A DNA stretch of 19,707 nt from JANMEB01 sp041740495. GTDB lineage: Bacteria; Planctomycetota; Planctomycetia; Pirellulales; Pirellulaceae. The position numbers and the translations under genes are program-made. The notes under the pieces were generated by a model. The model ran no database searches. It was not told the origin of the DNA and saw only the letters and a program-made list of their open reading frames with translations. Shown here one piece after another: positions 13,293 to 19,707 of this stretch. The stretch's first letter is position 1; every line of letters starts with the position of its first letter. The stretch lies in contig JBGSLW010000264.1 in the NCBI GenBank assembly GCA_041740495.1, positions 1 through 19,707 of the forward strand. Direction: 5' to 3'.

Positions 13293-16037
13293 GTGAAACG
13301 AGCGCCATGGATCGCGGCACCCGTTGCCGTCGTCAATCTGCTGTTGCTGGGAACGAGCTTCGTGGGCTGCCACCGCGGTTATTACCGGCGGCAGGCCGAC
13401 GCGGAAGTCCAAGCGGTAATTCGCCAGAAGACCGACGACCCTCGCTGGAACCTTCCCGACGTATCGATCGATATTCGGCGCGAGTCGCGGATGTACAACC
13501 CGTTCTCCGCCGACCATCCCCCGATGCCCCCGGACGATCCGTCCTCGCACCGCTACATGGAATCGGTCGACGGCAAACGAGGTTATCCGCATTGGCATGC
13601 CAACGGGGACACGCAGTACGTCGAGAGTCCGGACTGGATGGCCTTCTTGCCGATGAATGAAGATGGGCTGGTGGTCATCAACAACGAACGGGCCGTGACG
13701 CTTGCGCTGACCCACGCGCCGTTTTATCAGCGGCAGCGTGAGGAGTTGTATCTTTCCGCGTTGGACGTGACGTTGGAGCGCTTCGCGTTTGATACGCAAG
13801 GCCGACCCGACTGGGGTCTGAATTCGGATTCGACGGTGACCCGCGGAGCGACGGACATTGGCCTTGGTTCGTCGTTCGGCTTGACGCGAACTTTCGCCAC
13901 GGGCACCCAGTGGCTGGTGGCGGTGGCGAACGACCTTTCCTGGAGCTTGGGGGGTGGATCGTCGCCGCAGTTCGGCGGCACGACGCTGAGTTTTGCGCTC
14001 ACCCAGCCGTTGATGTTATTCGGCGGCAGAGATTGGGTGCTGGAATCCTTGACGCAGGCGGAGCGGAGCCTCCTGGCGAATATTCGTTTGTTCGAGCAAT
14101 TCCGTGGGTTGTACTATTTGCAGATTACGACTGGGCGGAATGCCAACTTAAACCTCTCGGCGGCAGGGCTGGCGATTGGGCAACCGCTCGTCGGCAGCAC
14201 CAACGCTGGGGGCCTTTTGGGGTTGTTGCAGCAGCAGCAGTCGATTCGCATTCAGGAGTTCAACGTCGCCTCCTTGCGGAATGTCCTGGACCAATTCATC
14301 GAGCTTCGCCGGGCGGAGCGTTTGGATACCTTGCAGCTGACGCAAGCCGAAACCGCGTTGTACTCCGCACAACAGGGGCTGTTGACGTCGCGGACGGATT
14401 ACCAAACGCGGCTGGACGAATTCAAGCGCCAATTGGGGCTCCCGCCGACGCTGCCGATCGCGATCGAAGACGATTTTCTGCGGGCGTTCGAGTTGATCGA
14501 CGACACCAGCAATGCACGCCGGGATGAAATCGCCCTGGCCAAACTGGAAACGGGCAATTCACTGATTGGGATTGCCGACTTCATCGAAGCCAACCGCCAG
14601 GAAATTCAACAACCCCCGGAGGGAGTCCAGCCGGCGGATCAGGACCCTGCGGGTGCGCAAGGTCAAATCCCGCTGGATGCGTTTTCCCTGGCCTGGACCG
14701 ATGAGCTGCGCGACCACCTGACGCAGCTGAAACCGCTCGTGGAGAGTCTCGTCCCGCTAGTCGACAGAATCGCGTTAGACGACGTGCAGCGCGTGGCGCA
14801 GGACATTCAGCACTACGAGCAGGTTCGACCCCGACGGGTCGCCGCCCTGCAGGAACTTCAGGTCCTTCTGCAGAATCCAAAGGAAGTTCAATACGACATC
14901 GAACCGGGAATCGTCCAGGAATCATCGCTGGCCCCGCCGGAGACGCTTCAGGAGCAGCTTTCGATATCGCAACAGAAGCTCGAAGGATACCGCCGAGCCG
15001 CCAGCGACGCGCAGACGTTGTTGGACTTCCTGATCACCCAAGGTTCGACGCTGACGCCGACCGAGTTGTATCAGCGGGTCGAGAACGATTTGATCATCCC
15101 GATCCCGCAGTTGTTGACCGACCTGGCATCGGTCTCGTTGGAAATCTCGCTGGTGCAGGCGGTGGCGCGGGCCGATTCGATCGAGCTACCCGAGGTCGAC
15201 ATGGACCCGATGGATGCGATCGAGATCGCTCGGTGCTTCCGCCGTGACTGGATGAATGCCCGCGCTGCCCTGGTCGACAGCTGGCGGCGAATCGAAGTGC
15301 GCGCGGACGAACTGGAAGCGCTGCTGGACCTGGAACTGACCGGCTCGATGGGGCCGGACTTCGACACCAGCAATCCGTTCAAGTTGAATTACGAGACCGG
15401 TACGCTCCGCGGCGGCATCCGATTCGTGTCCCCGCTGACGCGGTTGAATCAGCGCAACAATTACCGGAGCACTTTGATCCAATACCAGCGCGACCGGCGA
15501 ACGTACTACGAGTTCGAGGACGCGATCGCCCGGCTCTTGCGGCAGAATTTGCGGGAAATCGAACTCAACAAGATTTTGTTCGAGTTGCTCCGGCGCAGCG
15601 TCAAAGTCGCCGTACAAGGGGTGGAGAATTCGCGATTCAAGCTAGAAGAACCGCCGCGGCAAGTCGCGGGAGGGGGCCGATCCCAATTGGGAGCGACCAC
15701 CGCACGGGACTTGACCGGCGCCCTGGATTCGCTGCAACGAGCTCAAACCTCGCTGCTCAACGTCTGGGTCTCGTTTGAAGTCCTTCGCCGCAATCTGGAT
15801 TACGAATTGGGAACGATGCAAGTCACCCGCGACGGGTTCTGGCTCGATCCCGGAAAAATCGATCGCAGCGTCGCCGACCGGGCGAAGTGCCTGGACCAGT
15901 TGCTGGATACGGGCGACCCTCTGCCCGAAGAGCTGCCCGACGTCAGCGGCTTGTTGCAGCGGATGGACCAGGTTCCGGTCGACGTTCCCGTCGAAGTGAT
16001 CGTCGATCCGACCTTGGGCGGGCCGGCGACTGAATAG
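13293..16037 (+). CDS. Very long TolC-family outer-membrane lipoprotein
   Basis: Probable outer-membrane channel component for efflux or type I secretion. The 914-residue reading from GTG (13293) begins with a lipoprotein-like signal, VKRAPWIAAPVAVVNLLLLG then TSFVGC, with Cys26 as lipidation site. An ATG at 13203 would add 30 residues. The N-terminal ~130 residues (HRGYYRRQADAEV...) have no TolC counterpart. Two TolC/OEP-like halves follow: one from about 125, with beta strands (GTQWLVAVANDLSWSL, TTLSFALTQPLMLFGGRDWV) and a helical hairpin ending RLDEFKRQLGLPP (about 316-392). The second runs from about 639 (DAIEIARCFRRDWMNARAAL) to helices near 780 (LLRRSVKVAVQGVENSRFKL). About 240 residues rich in Gln/Glu separate the halves. 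Canonical TolC is ~470-490 mature residues, so this is almost twice as long. No inner-membrane pump or adaptor gene is adjacent. It is divergent from the coiled-coil gene. Confidence 0.9.
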   Translation: MKRAPWIAAPVAVVNLLLLGTSFVGCHRGYYRRQADAEVQAVIRQKTDDPRWNLPDVSIDIRRESRMYNPFSADHPPMPPDDPSSHRYMESVDGKRGYPHWHANGDTQYVESPDWMAFLPMNEDGLVVINNERAVTLALTHAPFYQRQREELYLSALDVTLERFAFDTQGRPDWGLNSDSTVTRGATDIGLGSSFGLTRTFATGTQWLVAVANDLSWSLGGGSSPQFGGTTLSFALTQPLMLFGGRDWVLESLTQAERSLLANIRLFEQFRGLYYLQITTGRNANLNLSAAGLAIGQPLVGSTNAGGLLGLLQQQQSIRIQEFNVASLRNVLDQFIELRRAERLDTLQLTQAETALYSAQQGLLTSRTDYQTRLDEFKRQLGLPPTLPIAIEDDFLRAFELIDDTSNARRDEIALAKLETGNSLIGIADFIEANRQEIQQPPEGVQPADQDPAGAQGQIPLDAFSLAWTDELRDHLTQLKPLVESLVPLVDRIALDDVQRVAQDIQHYEQVRPRRVAALQELQVLLQNPKEVQYDIEPGIVQESSLAPPETLQEQLSISQQKLEGYRRAASDAQTLLDFLITQGSTLTPTELYQRVENDLIIPIPQLLTDLASVSLEISLVQAVARADSIELPEVDMDPMDAIEIARCFRRDWMNARAALVDSWRRIEVRADELEALLDLELTGSMGPDFDTSNPFKLNYETGTLRGGIRFVSPLTRLNQRNNYRSTLIQYQRDRRTYYEFEDAIARLLRQNLREIELNKILFELLRRSVKVAVQGVENSRFKLEEPPRQVAGGGRSQLGATTARDLTGALDSLQRAQTSLLNVWVSFEVLRRNLDYELGTMQVTRDGFWLDPGKIDRSVADRAKCLDQLLDTGDPLPEELPDVSGLLQRMDQVPVDVPVEVIVDPTLGGPATE

Positions 16038-16064
16038 CGGATCTGCCGTGGCGTGTGCAGGTCG

Positions 16065-16110
16065 GTGACTGGCCGAGGTAGGCCGAAGTAGGCCGAGGTA
16101 GGCCGGTCAC
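16065..16110 (+). repeat. Decamer tandem array GGCCGARGTA with flanking inverted ends
   Basis: Three full 10-nt units (16071-16080, 16081-16090, 16091-16100) and a partial fourth. The array is bracketed by GTGACTGGCC (16065-16074) and GGCCGGTCAC (16101-16110), which are reverse complements with one mismatch. Confidence 0.8.
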
Positions 16111-16170
16111 AAGGAGGCTCTGCGACGAAGTTCCGGCGCCGATGCGCCGATCGGTTTGTCAAGTAAACTC

Positions 16171-16252
16171 GCAGTGCCGGGACCGCGAAGACTTGTTCCG
16201 GCCTACTGCTCGCAGTGCCGGAGCTGCAAAGACTTGTTCCGGCCTACTGCGA
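16171..16252 (-). repeat. Dispersed repeat, two tandem 41-nt copies
   Basis: Units at 16171-16211 and 16212-16252 share GCAGTGCCGG at the left and GACTTGTTCCGGCCTACTGC at the right, differing in a few positions in the middle and at the last bases. 16173-16205 is the reverse complement of 9588-9620 with one mismatch, so the family has at least three copies in the window. Confidence 0.88.
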
Positions 16253-16294
16253 CCGAGACTCCGAGTGCGACTCGAGGTTCAGGACTTCCGGAAA

Positions 16295-16326
16295 CCGCAG
16301 GCTAGCGCCAGGCGGCTAATAGTTTT
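16295..16326 (+). terminator. Candidate terminator overlapping the second repeat module
   Basis: CCGC (16295-16298) pairs with GCGG (16312-16315) and GGC (16300-16302) with GCC (16307-16309) around a TAGC loop, with small bulges. GTTTTTG lies a few bases further. It could end the TolC transcript, about 260 nt after its stop. It includes module copy 16302-16320. Confidence 0.3.
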
Positions 16327-16335
16327 TGTGGGCGG

Positions 16336-19071
16336 TTACTCAGCTGACTTTTGGTTGCTGATTCGCATACCGTAGAACGATCGCCAAACGAAAAATGCGG
16401 CCGACAACCCGAACACCGCCGCCAGGGCGGCGGTGAGCGGTACCCAGTAATCCTTCTGGAAGGACTCGGCATACGGATGATGCCCCAGGTGGACCGCCAA
16501 TTCCACCGCCAGCAGGCCGAACAACGTGGTGAATTTGATTACCGGGTTGAGGGCCACCGACGAAGTGTCCTTGAACGGGTCGCCGACGGTGTCGCCCACC
16601 ACCGTGGCATCGTGCAAAGGGGTGCCTTTCATTTTCAATTCGACTTCGACCACCTTCTTGGCGTTGTCCCAGGCTCCCCCTGCGTTGGCCATGAAGATCG
16701 CCTGGTACAAGCCAAAGATCGCGATCGAGAACAGATACCCGATGAAAAAGAAGGGCTCCACGAAGGCAAACGACAGCGAGATAAAGAACACGGCCAGGAA
16801 GATATTGAACATCCCTTTTTGGGCATACTGTGTGCAGATCTCGACGACCTTTTTGCTATCTGCGACCGAGGCTTTTTCTACCCCGTCGAGTTTGATATTT
16901 CGCTTGATGAACTCGACCGCCCGATACGCCCCGGTCGTCACCGCCTGAATGGAGGCGCCGGTGAACCAGTAGATCACGGCGCCGCCCGTGACGAGCCCCA
17001 GGACGAAGGGTGCGTACATCAGCGAAAGCTTATCCGTGTCATGGCTCAACCCGCCAGTGAGCGTCATGATGATCGAGAAGATCATGGTGGTGGCCCCGAC
17101 GGCGGCGGTGCCGATCAACACAGGTTTGGCGGTGGCTTTGAATGTATTTCCAGCCCCGTCGTTTTCTTCCAACAAATGCTTGGCTCGTTCGAATTTCACG
17201 TCGAAGTGGAAATCGCGGCGAATCTCTTCCTTGACGTTGGGGACGTTTTCAATCAACGACAATTCGTACACCGATTGGGCGTTGTCGGTCACCGGGCCGT
17301 ACGAGTCGACCGCGATCGTGACAGGACCCATCCCCAGGAACCCGAAGGCGACCAACCCGAACGCGAAGACCGCGGGCGCCAACATGAAATTCCCCAGGCC
17401 CTGCAGGGAAAAGATATAGGAAACGGACATCAAGGCCACGATCCCGATCCCCAACCAAAATGCGGAGAAATTCCCGGCGACCAAACCCGACAGGATATTG
17501 AGCGAAGCGCCCCCTTCTTTGGAAGAGGCGACCACCTCATGCACGTGCGCCGATTCGGTCGACGTGAAAATCTTGACCAGCTCCGGGATGACCGCACCCG
17601 CCAACGTCCCGCAGGAGATAATCGACGACAGAATCCACCACAGGTTCGGATCGTTGGCCAGCTTGGGAATCGTCAGATAGGAAATCAAATACGTCAACCC
17701 GATCGAGACAAACGACGAAATCCAGACCAAACGGGTCAGAGGCATTTCGAAGTTCATCTCCAGCGCGTCGGCGTATTTCGCTTTGGTCCAAGCTTCGTTG
17801 ATAAAGTACGACACCGCGGATGCCACGACCATCATCACCCGCATGACAAAGATCCAGACCAACAACTGAACCTGAATCTCCAAGGGGTTCAGGTTGCTCC
17901 GCGCACACAGCTCGGGAGTGATCGCCAACAGGATGAACGTGATCAGCGCCACCCCGGTTACGCCGTAGGTTTCGAAGCCGTCGGCGCTGGGTCCGACCGA
18001 ATCTCCCGCGTTATCCCCGGTGCAGTCGGCGATCACGCCGGGATTCCGGGCATCGTCCTCTTTGATCTTGAAGACGATTTTCATCAAGTCCGAACCGATG
18101 TCGGCGATTTTCGTGAAAATCCCGCCGGCGATCCGCAGGGCTGCGGCCCCCAAACTTTCACCAATCGCGAACCCAATAAAGCACGCGCCCGCGTAGTTCC
18201 CCGGCACGAACAACAGAATACAGAGCATGATCAGCAGCTCGACGGAAATCAGCATCATTCCGATGCTCATCCCGGCCTTCAATGGAATCGCGTAGCAAGG
18301 GTAGGGCTTTCCTTCCAGGCTGGCGAAAGCCGTGCGCGAATTGGCAAACGTATTGACGCGAATCCCGAACCAGGCGACAGCATAACTTCCACCGATCCCG
18401 ATCAACGAAAACGCCAAGATTGTGATCACCAGCGGCAATGGAAAACCGGTTTGTGCGACGTTGGTAACCGGGTCGACGTACTCGGACAGTCGCCCAAAAT
18501 ACACGCCGACCACCGCGGCGATAAACAGCCACAAAATGAAGATGAACTTGCCTTGCGTGATCAGATACGTCTTGCACGTTTCATAGATCAAATCGGAGAT
18601 TTCCAACATCGCCCGATGGACCGGCATATTCTTCAGTTGGGTGTAGATCCACAGACCGAAAAGCAACCCCAAGGCGCTGACCAGCAATCCGGCGTAGAGC
18701 ACCGTGCGACCGCCCAACCCGAAGAATTTTGCCATGTTCAGGTCGGGCAACTTGAGGCTCGCTTCACCGCCGGCTCGCCGTTGCGGTTCGGCTGGCGCCG
18801 TCGCGGGTACTTGCGGTTCCGCTGCGTTGGTCGCGTGGTCCTGGGCCGCAGTCGTGGCGGTCTCGGGCTCTTGCAGGCGCATGGTGGCAGCCGATACCGT
18901 CGAGCCCGCCAACAGCGAACTCGATGCAATCGCCGCTGCGACGCACAACCCCGCGACGCACAACCCCGCGACGCGACTCGGTAGCCAACGGAACAAGCGC
19001 CGGCGCAAGGAGTTGTCAGTTGAGGACGTATTCCCGGTCGTTTCCAATTTCCCAGTCGTTTCCAATATCAT
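16336..19071 (-). CDS. hppA: Membrane-bound proton-translocating pyrophosphatase, divergent subfamily
   Basis: Couples hydrolysis of pyrophosphate to ion pumping across the cytoplasmic (or, in this phylum, possibly an internal) membrane. The 911-residue protein keeps the catalytic landmarks: IADIGSDLM (322-330), KEDDARNPG then DCTGDNAGD (349-357), DSYGPVTDNA (589-598), MANAGGAWDNAKK and VVGDTVGDPFKDTS (824-837). Compared with the canonical DNVGDNVGDCAGMGAD, it reads DCTGDNAGDSVGPSAD, so it is divergent. GNTFKATAK has Lys645 where potassium-dependent enzymes have Ala, which predicts potassium independence. About 16 hydrophobic segments are visible from residue 120 on. Residues 35-63 look like a signal peptide (ending STVSA), followed by a ~50-residue Ala/Pro/Glu/Gln linker, an addition to the usual mPPase length of about 660-780. 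The start is the ATG at 19069-19071; Met64 or Met113 are alternatives. Likely acts alone in PPi recycling and membrane energisation. Confidence 0.96.
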   Translation of the reverse strand: MILETTGKLETTGNTSSTDNSLRRRLFRWLPSRVAGLCVAGLCVAAAIASSSLLAGSTVSAATMRLQEPETATTAAQDHATNAAEPQVPATAPAEPQRRAGGEASLKLPDLNMAKFFGLGGRTVLYAGLLVSALGLLFGLWIYTQLKNMPVHRAMLEISDLIYETCKTYLITQGKFIFILWLFIAAVVGVYFGRLSEYVDPVTNVAQTGFPLPLVITILAFSLIGIGGSYAVAWFGIRVNTFANSRTAFASLEGKPYPCYAIPLKAGMSIGMMLISVELLIMLCILLFVPGNYAGACFIGFAIGESLGAAALRIAGGIFTKIADIGSDLMKIVFKIKEDDARNPGVIADCTGDNAGDSVGPSADGFETYGVTGVALITFILLAITPELCARSNLNPLEIQVQLLVWIFVMRVMMVVASAVSYFINEAWTKAKYADALEMNFEMPLTRLVWISSFVSIGLTYLISYLTIPKLANDPNLWWILSSIISCGTLAGAVIPELVKIFTSTESAHVHEVVASSKEGGASLNILSGLVAGNFSAFWLGIGIVALMSVSYIFSLQGLGNFMLAPAVFAFGLVAFGFLGMGPVTIAVDSYGPVTDNAQSVYELSLIENVPNVKEEIRRDFHFDVKFERAKHLLEENDGAGNTFKATAKPVLIGTAAVGATTMIFSIIMTLTGGLSHDTDKLSLMYAPFVLGLVTGGAVIYWFTGASIQAVTTGAYRAVEFIKRNIKLDGVEKASVADSKKVVEICTQYAQKGMFNIFLAVFFISLSFAFVEPFFFIGYLFSIAIFGLYQAIFMANAGGAWDNAKKVVEVELKMKGTPLHDATVVGDTVGDPFKDTSSVALNPVIKFTTLFGLLAVELAVHLGHHPYAESFQKDYWVPLTAALAAVFGLSAAFFVWRSFYGMRISNQKSAE
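18939..18968 (-). repeat. 15-nt tandem duplication inside the hppA signal sequence
   Basis: CGACGCACAACCCCG is repeated twice exactly (18939-18953 and 18954-18968) and a third partial copy follows. It encodes the repeated VAGLC of the hydrophobic N-terminal segment, so it lengthens the predicted signal helix in frame. Confidence 0.9.
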
Positions 19072-19118
19072 GGCGGACTCGTGTAACTTTCAGTTTTTGT
19101 TGCCGACTGTTTCTTGGT

Positions 19119-19138
19119 GATCATCGCATTGGATGATC
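19119..19138. promoter_or_regulatory. Palindrome upstream of hppA
   Basis: GATCATC (19119-19125) and GATGATC (19132-19138) are perfect reverse complements around GCATTG. It lies about 48 nt upstream of the hppA start codon and may be part of its leader or promoter. Confidence 0.45.
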
Positions 19139-19156
19139 GATGATCTCATCGTTTTT

Positions 19157-19189
19157 GATGTTCGAGCATCATCGATGTTCGAGCATCAT
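19157..19189. promoter_or_regulatory. Two direct copies of a palindromic 16-nt motif upstream of hppA
   Basis: GATGTTCGAGCATCAT occurs at 19157-19172 and again, identical, at 19174-19189, 17 nt apart. Within each, GATGnTCGAnCATC is a perfect dyad except at the two n positions. Paired dyads at a short fixed spacing about 86-118 nt upstream of a gene are typical of an operator, but no regulator is identified. Confidence 0.5.
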
Positions 19190-19707
19190 AGTGGACGGAC
19201 GAACTGCGAGGAGTTAGTCCGAGAACCGTCCCGGGATTGCGAACCCCCAGCCGGCTCAAAAAACGGACCAACGTCAAAATCCATGGGTCGATGGGAGCCC
19301 CGCTCAGACTGCCCGGGAATTGGTCGCTGCCGATCAACTCGCAGCTTCCAGCGATTTTCCCAGGGAGCTCACCCATCTAGAGTTGCACTCCCGGCCGAAG
19401 ACGCGCGAAACTCGAGTGCCGCGTCCGCCGGAAAAGTCCCTAGTTTGACGGCAAAACGTTACAAATCAAGTCCTGTTGCGAAGCAAAATCGTCGCACGGG
19501 GACATGGCTTGGCAATTTGGGGAAATTGGCCGAGGTTGCCGCTTTGGCCAGTTTTCGCTAAAAGCTCTACGGATCTCTGAAAACACCTCCCAAAATCGGT
19601 AGTTGCCGATGCGATTCACCCCCCGGGGACCCGCAGAAGTTGCCCGCCCGCCGCACGGCCGAACGCGCGTCTTCCTCTGGTCGTTCAACGCAGCGGTCGC
19701 CCCCGCC

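Larger units (their letters stand above)
16038..16335. other. Repeat-bearing gap between convergent tolC-like and hppA genes
   Basis: 298 nt with no coding potential. It holds a decamer array (16071-16105), two tandem copies of the dispersed repeat (16171-16252), and a hairpin with the second repeat module (16295-16326). Confidence 0.6.
19072..19707. other. Non-coding region upstream of hppA
   Basis: 636 nt to the window edge. The first ~120 nt contain palindromes listed separately. The rest shows no family-like coding sequence: the longest plus frame (19133-19561) is Ser/Arg-rich and unconserved in appearance, and a minus frame (19440-19688) starts with TTG and matches nothing. A neighbouring gene may start beyond the window. 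Confidence 0.5.

Noticed and set aside
16065..16252. CRISPR array
   Set aside because: The repeats are 10 nt or 41 nt in direct head-to-tail contact with no unique spacers, and no cas genes are nearby.
16351..18984. 877-residue open frame antisense to hppA
   Set aside because: Its composition is dominated by Asp, Arg, Gln, His and Gly, typical of a codon-bias shadow, and the minus-strand gene carries clear mPPase motifs.
19133..19561. 142-residue plus frame upstream of hppA
   Set aside because: Ser/Arg-rich, no motif, begins inside the palindrome cluster; probably non-coding.
19440..19688. 82-residue minus frame near the window end
   Set aside because: Begins with TTG, has no recognisable family and no ribosome binding site.

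Overview
The window is GC-rich, about 19.7 kb, and reads as an ordinary chromosomal segment of a planctomycete, most likely in or near the Pirellulales. This is inferred from the gene mix: a formylglycine-type sulfatase, a membrane-anchored DUF11-repeat protein, a very long TolC-family lipoprotein, a divergent membrane pyrophosphatase, and large proteins of the kind that clade carries. Most start codons lack a clear Shine-Dalgarno sequence, and the intergenic gaps hold short dispersed repeats. No rRNA, tRNA, CRISPR array, transposase or phage gene was seen.

Layout, left to right. Positions 28-2505 (minus): a tight rpoN-dnaJ-like pair, sigma-54 followed after 3 nt by a class B J-domain chaperone. 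2506-2898: a repeat-rich gap. 2899-5487 (minus): a single-pass envelope protein with a long disordered stalk and four DUF11 modules. 5677-7941 (minus): a small cluster read in the order secreted protein, double-DinB protein, thiol peroxidase Tpx. 7942-8672: a long non-coding gap with a 25-bp inverted repeat and a second nested stem structure. 8673-9461 (plus): an SDR-fold protein lacking the catalytic Tyr and Lys. 9786-11270 (minus): an arylsulfatase-type enzyme, downstream of a 534-residue two-TM coiled-coil protein of unknown function (11347-12951, minus). 13293-16037 (plus): a 914-residue TolC-family outer-membrane lipoprotein, divergent from the coiled-coil gene. 16336-19071 (minus): a proton-pumping pyrophosphatase of a divergent subfamily with a signal-like N-terminal extension. 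19072-19707: a non-coding region with short palindromes just upstream of the pyrophosphatase gene.

The genes are mostly housekeeping and envelope functions: transcription and folding (rpoN, dnaJ-like), peroxide defence (tpx), PPi-driven ion pumping (hppA), and envelope or exported proteins (DUF11, TolC, sulfatase, coiled-coil protein). I saw no convincing new defence or mobile system. The least explained signals are the repeat family placed in both convergent-gene gaps, the palindromes upstream of hppA, the degenerate SDR active site, and the divergent coiled-coil/TolC pair. All starts were chosen by protein homology and signal-peptide logic, since ribosome binding sites are weak.
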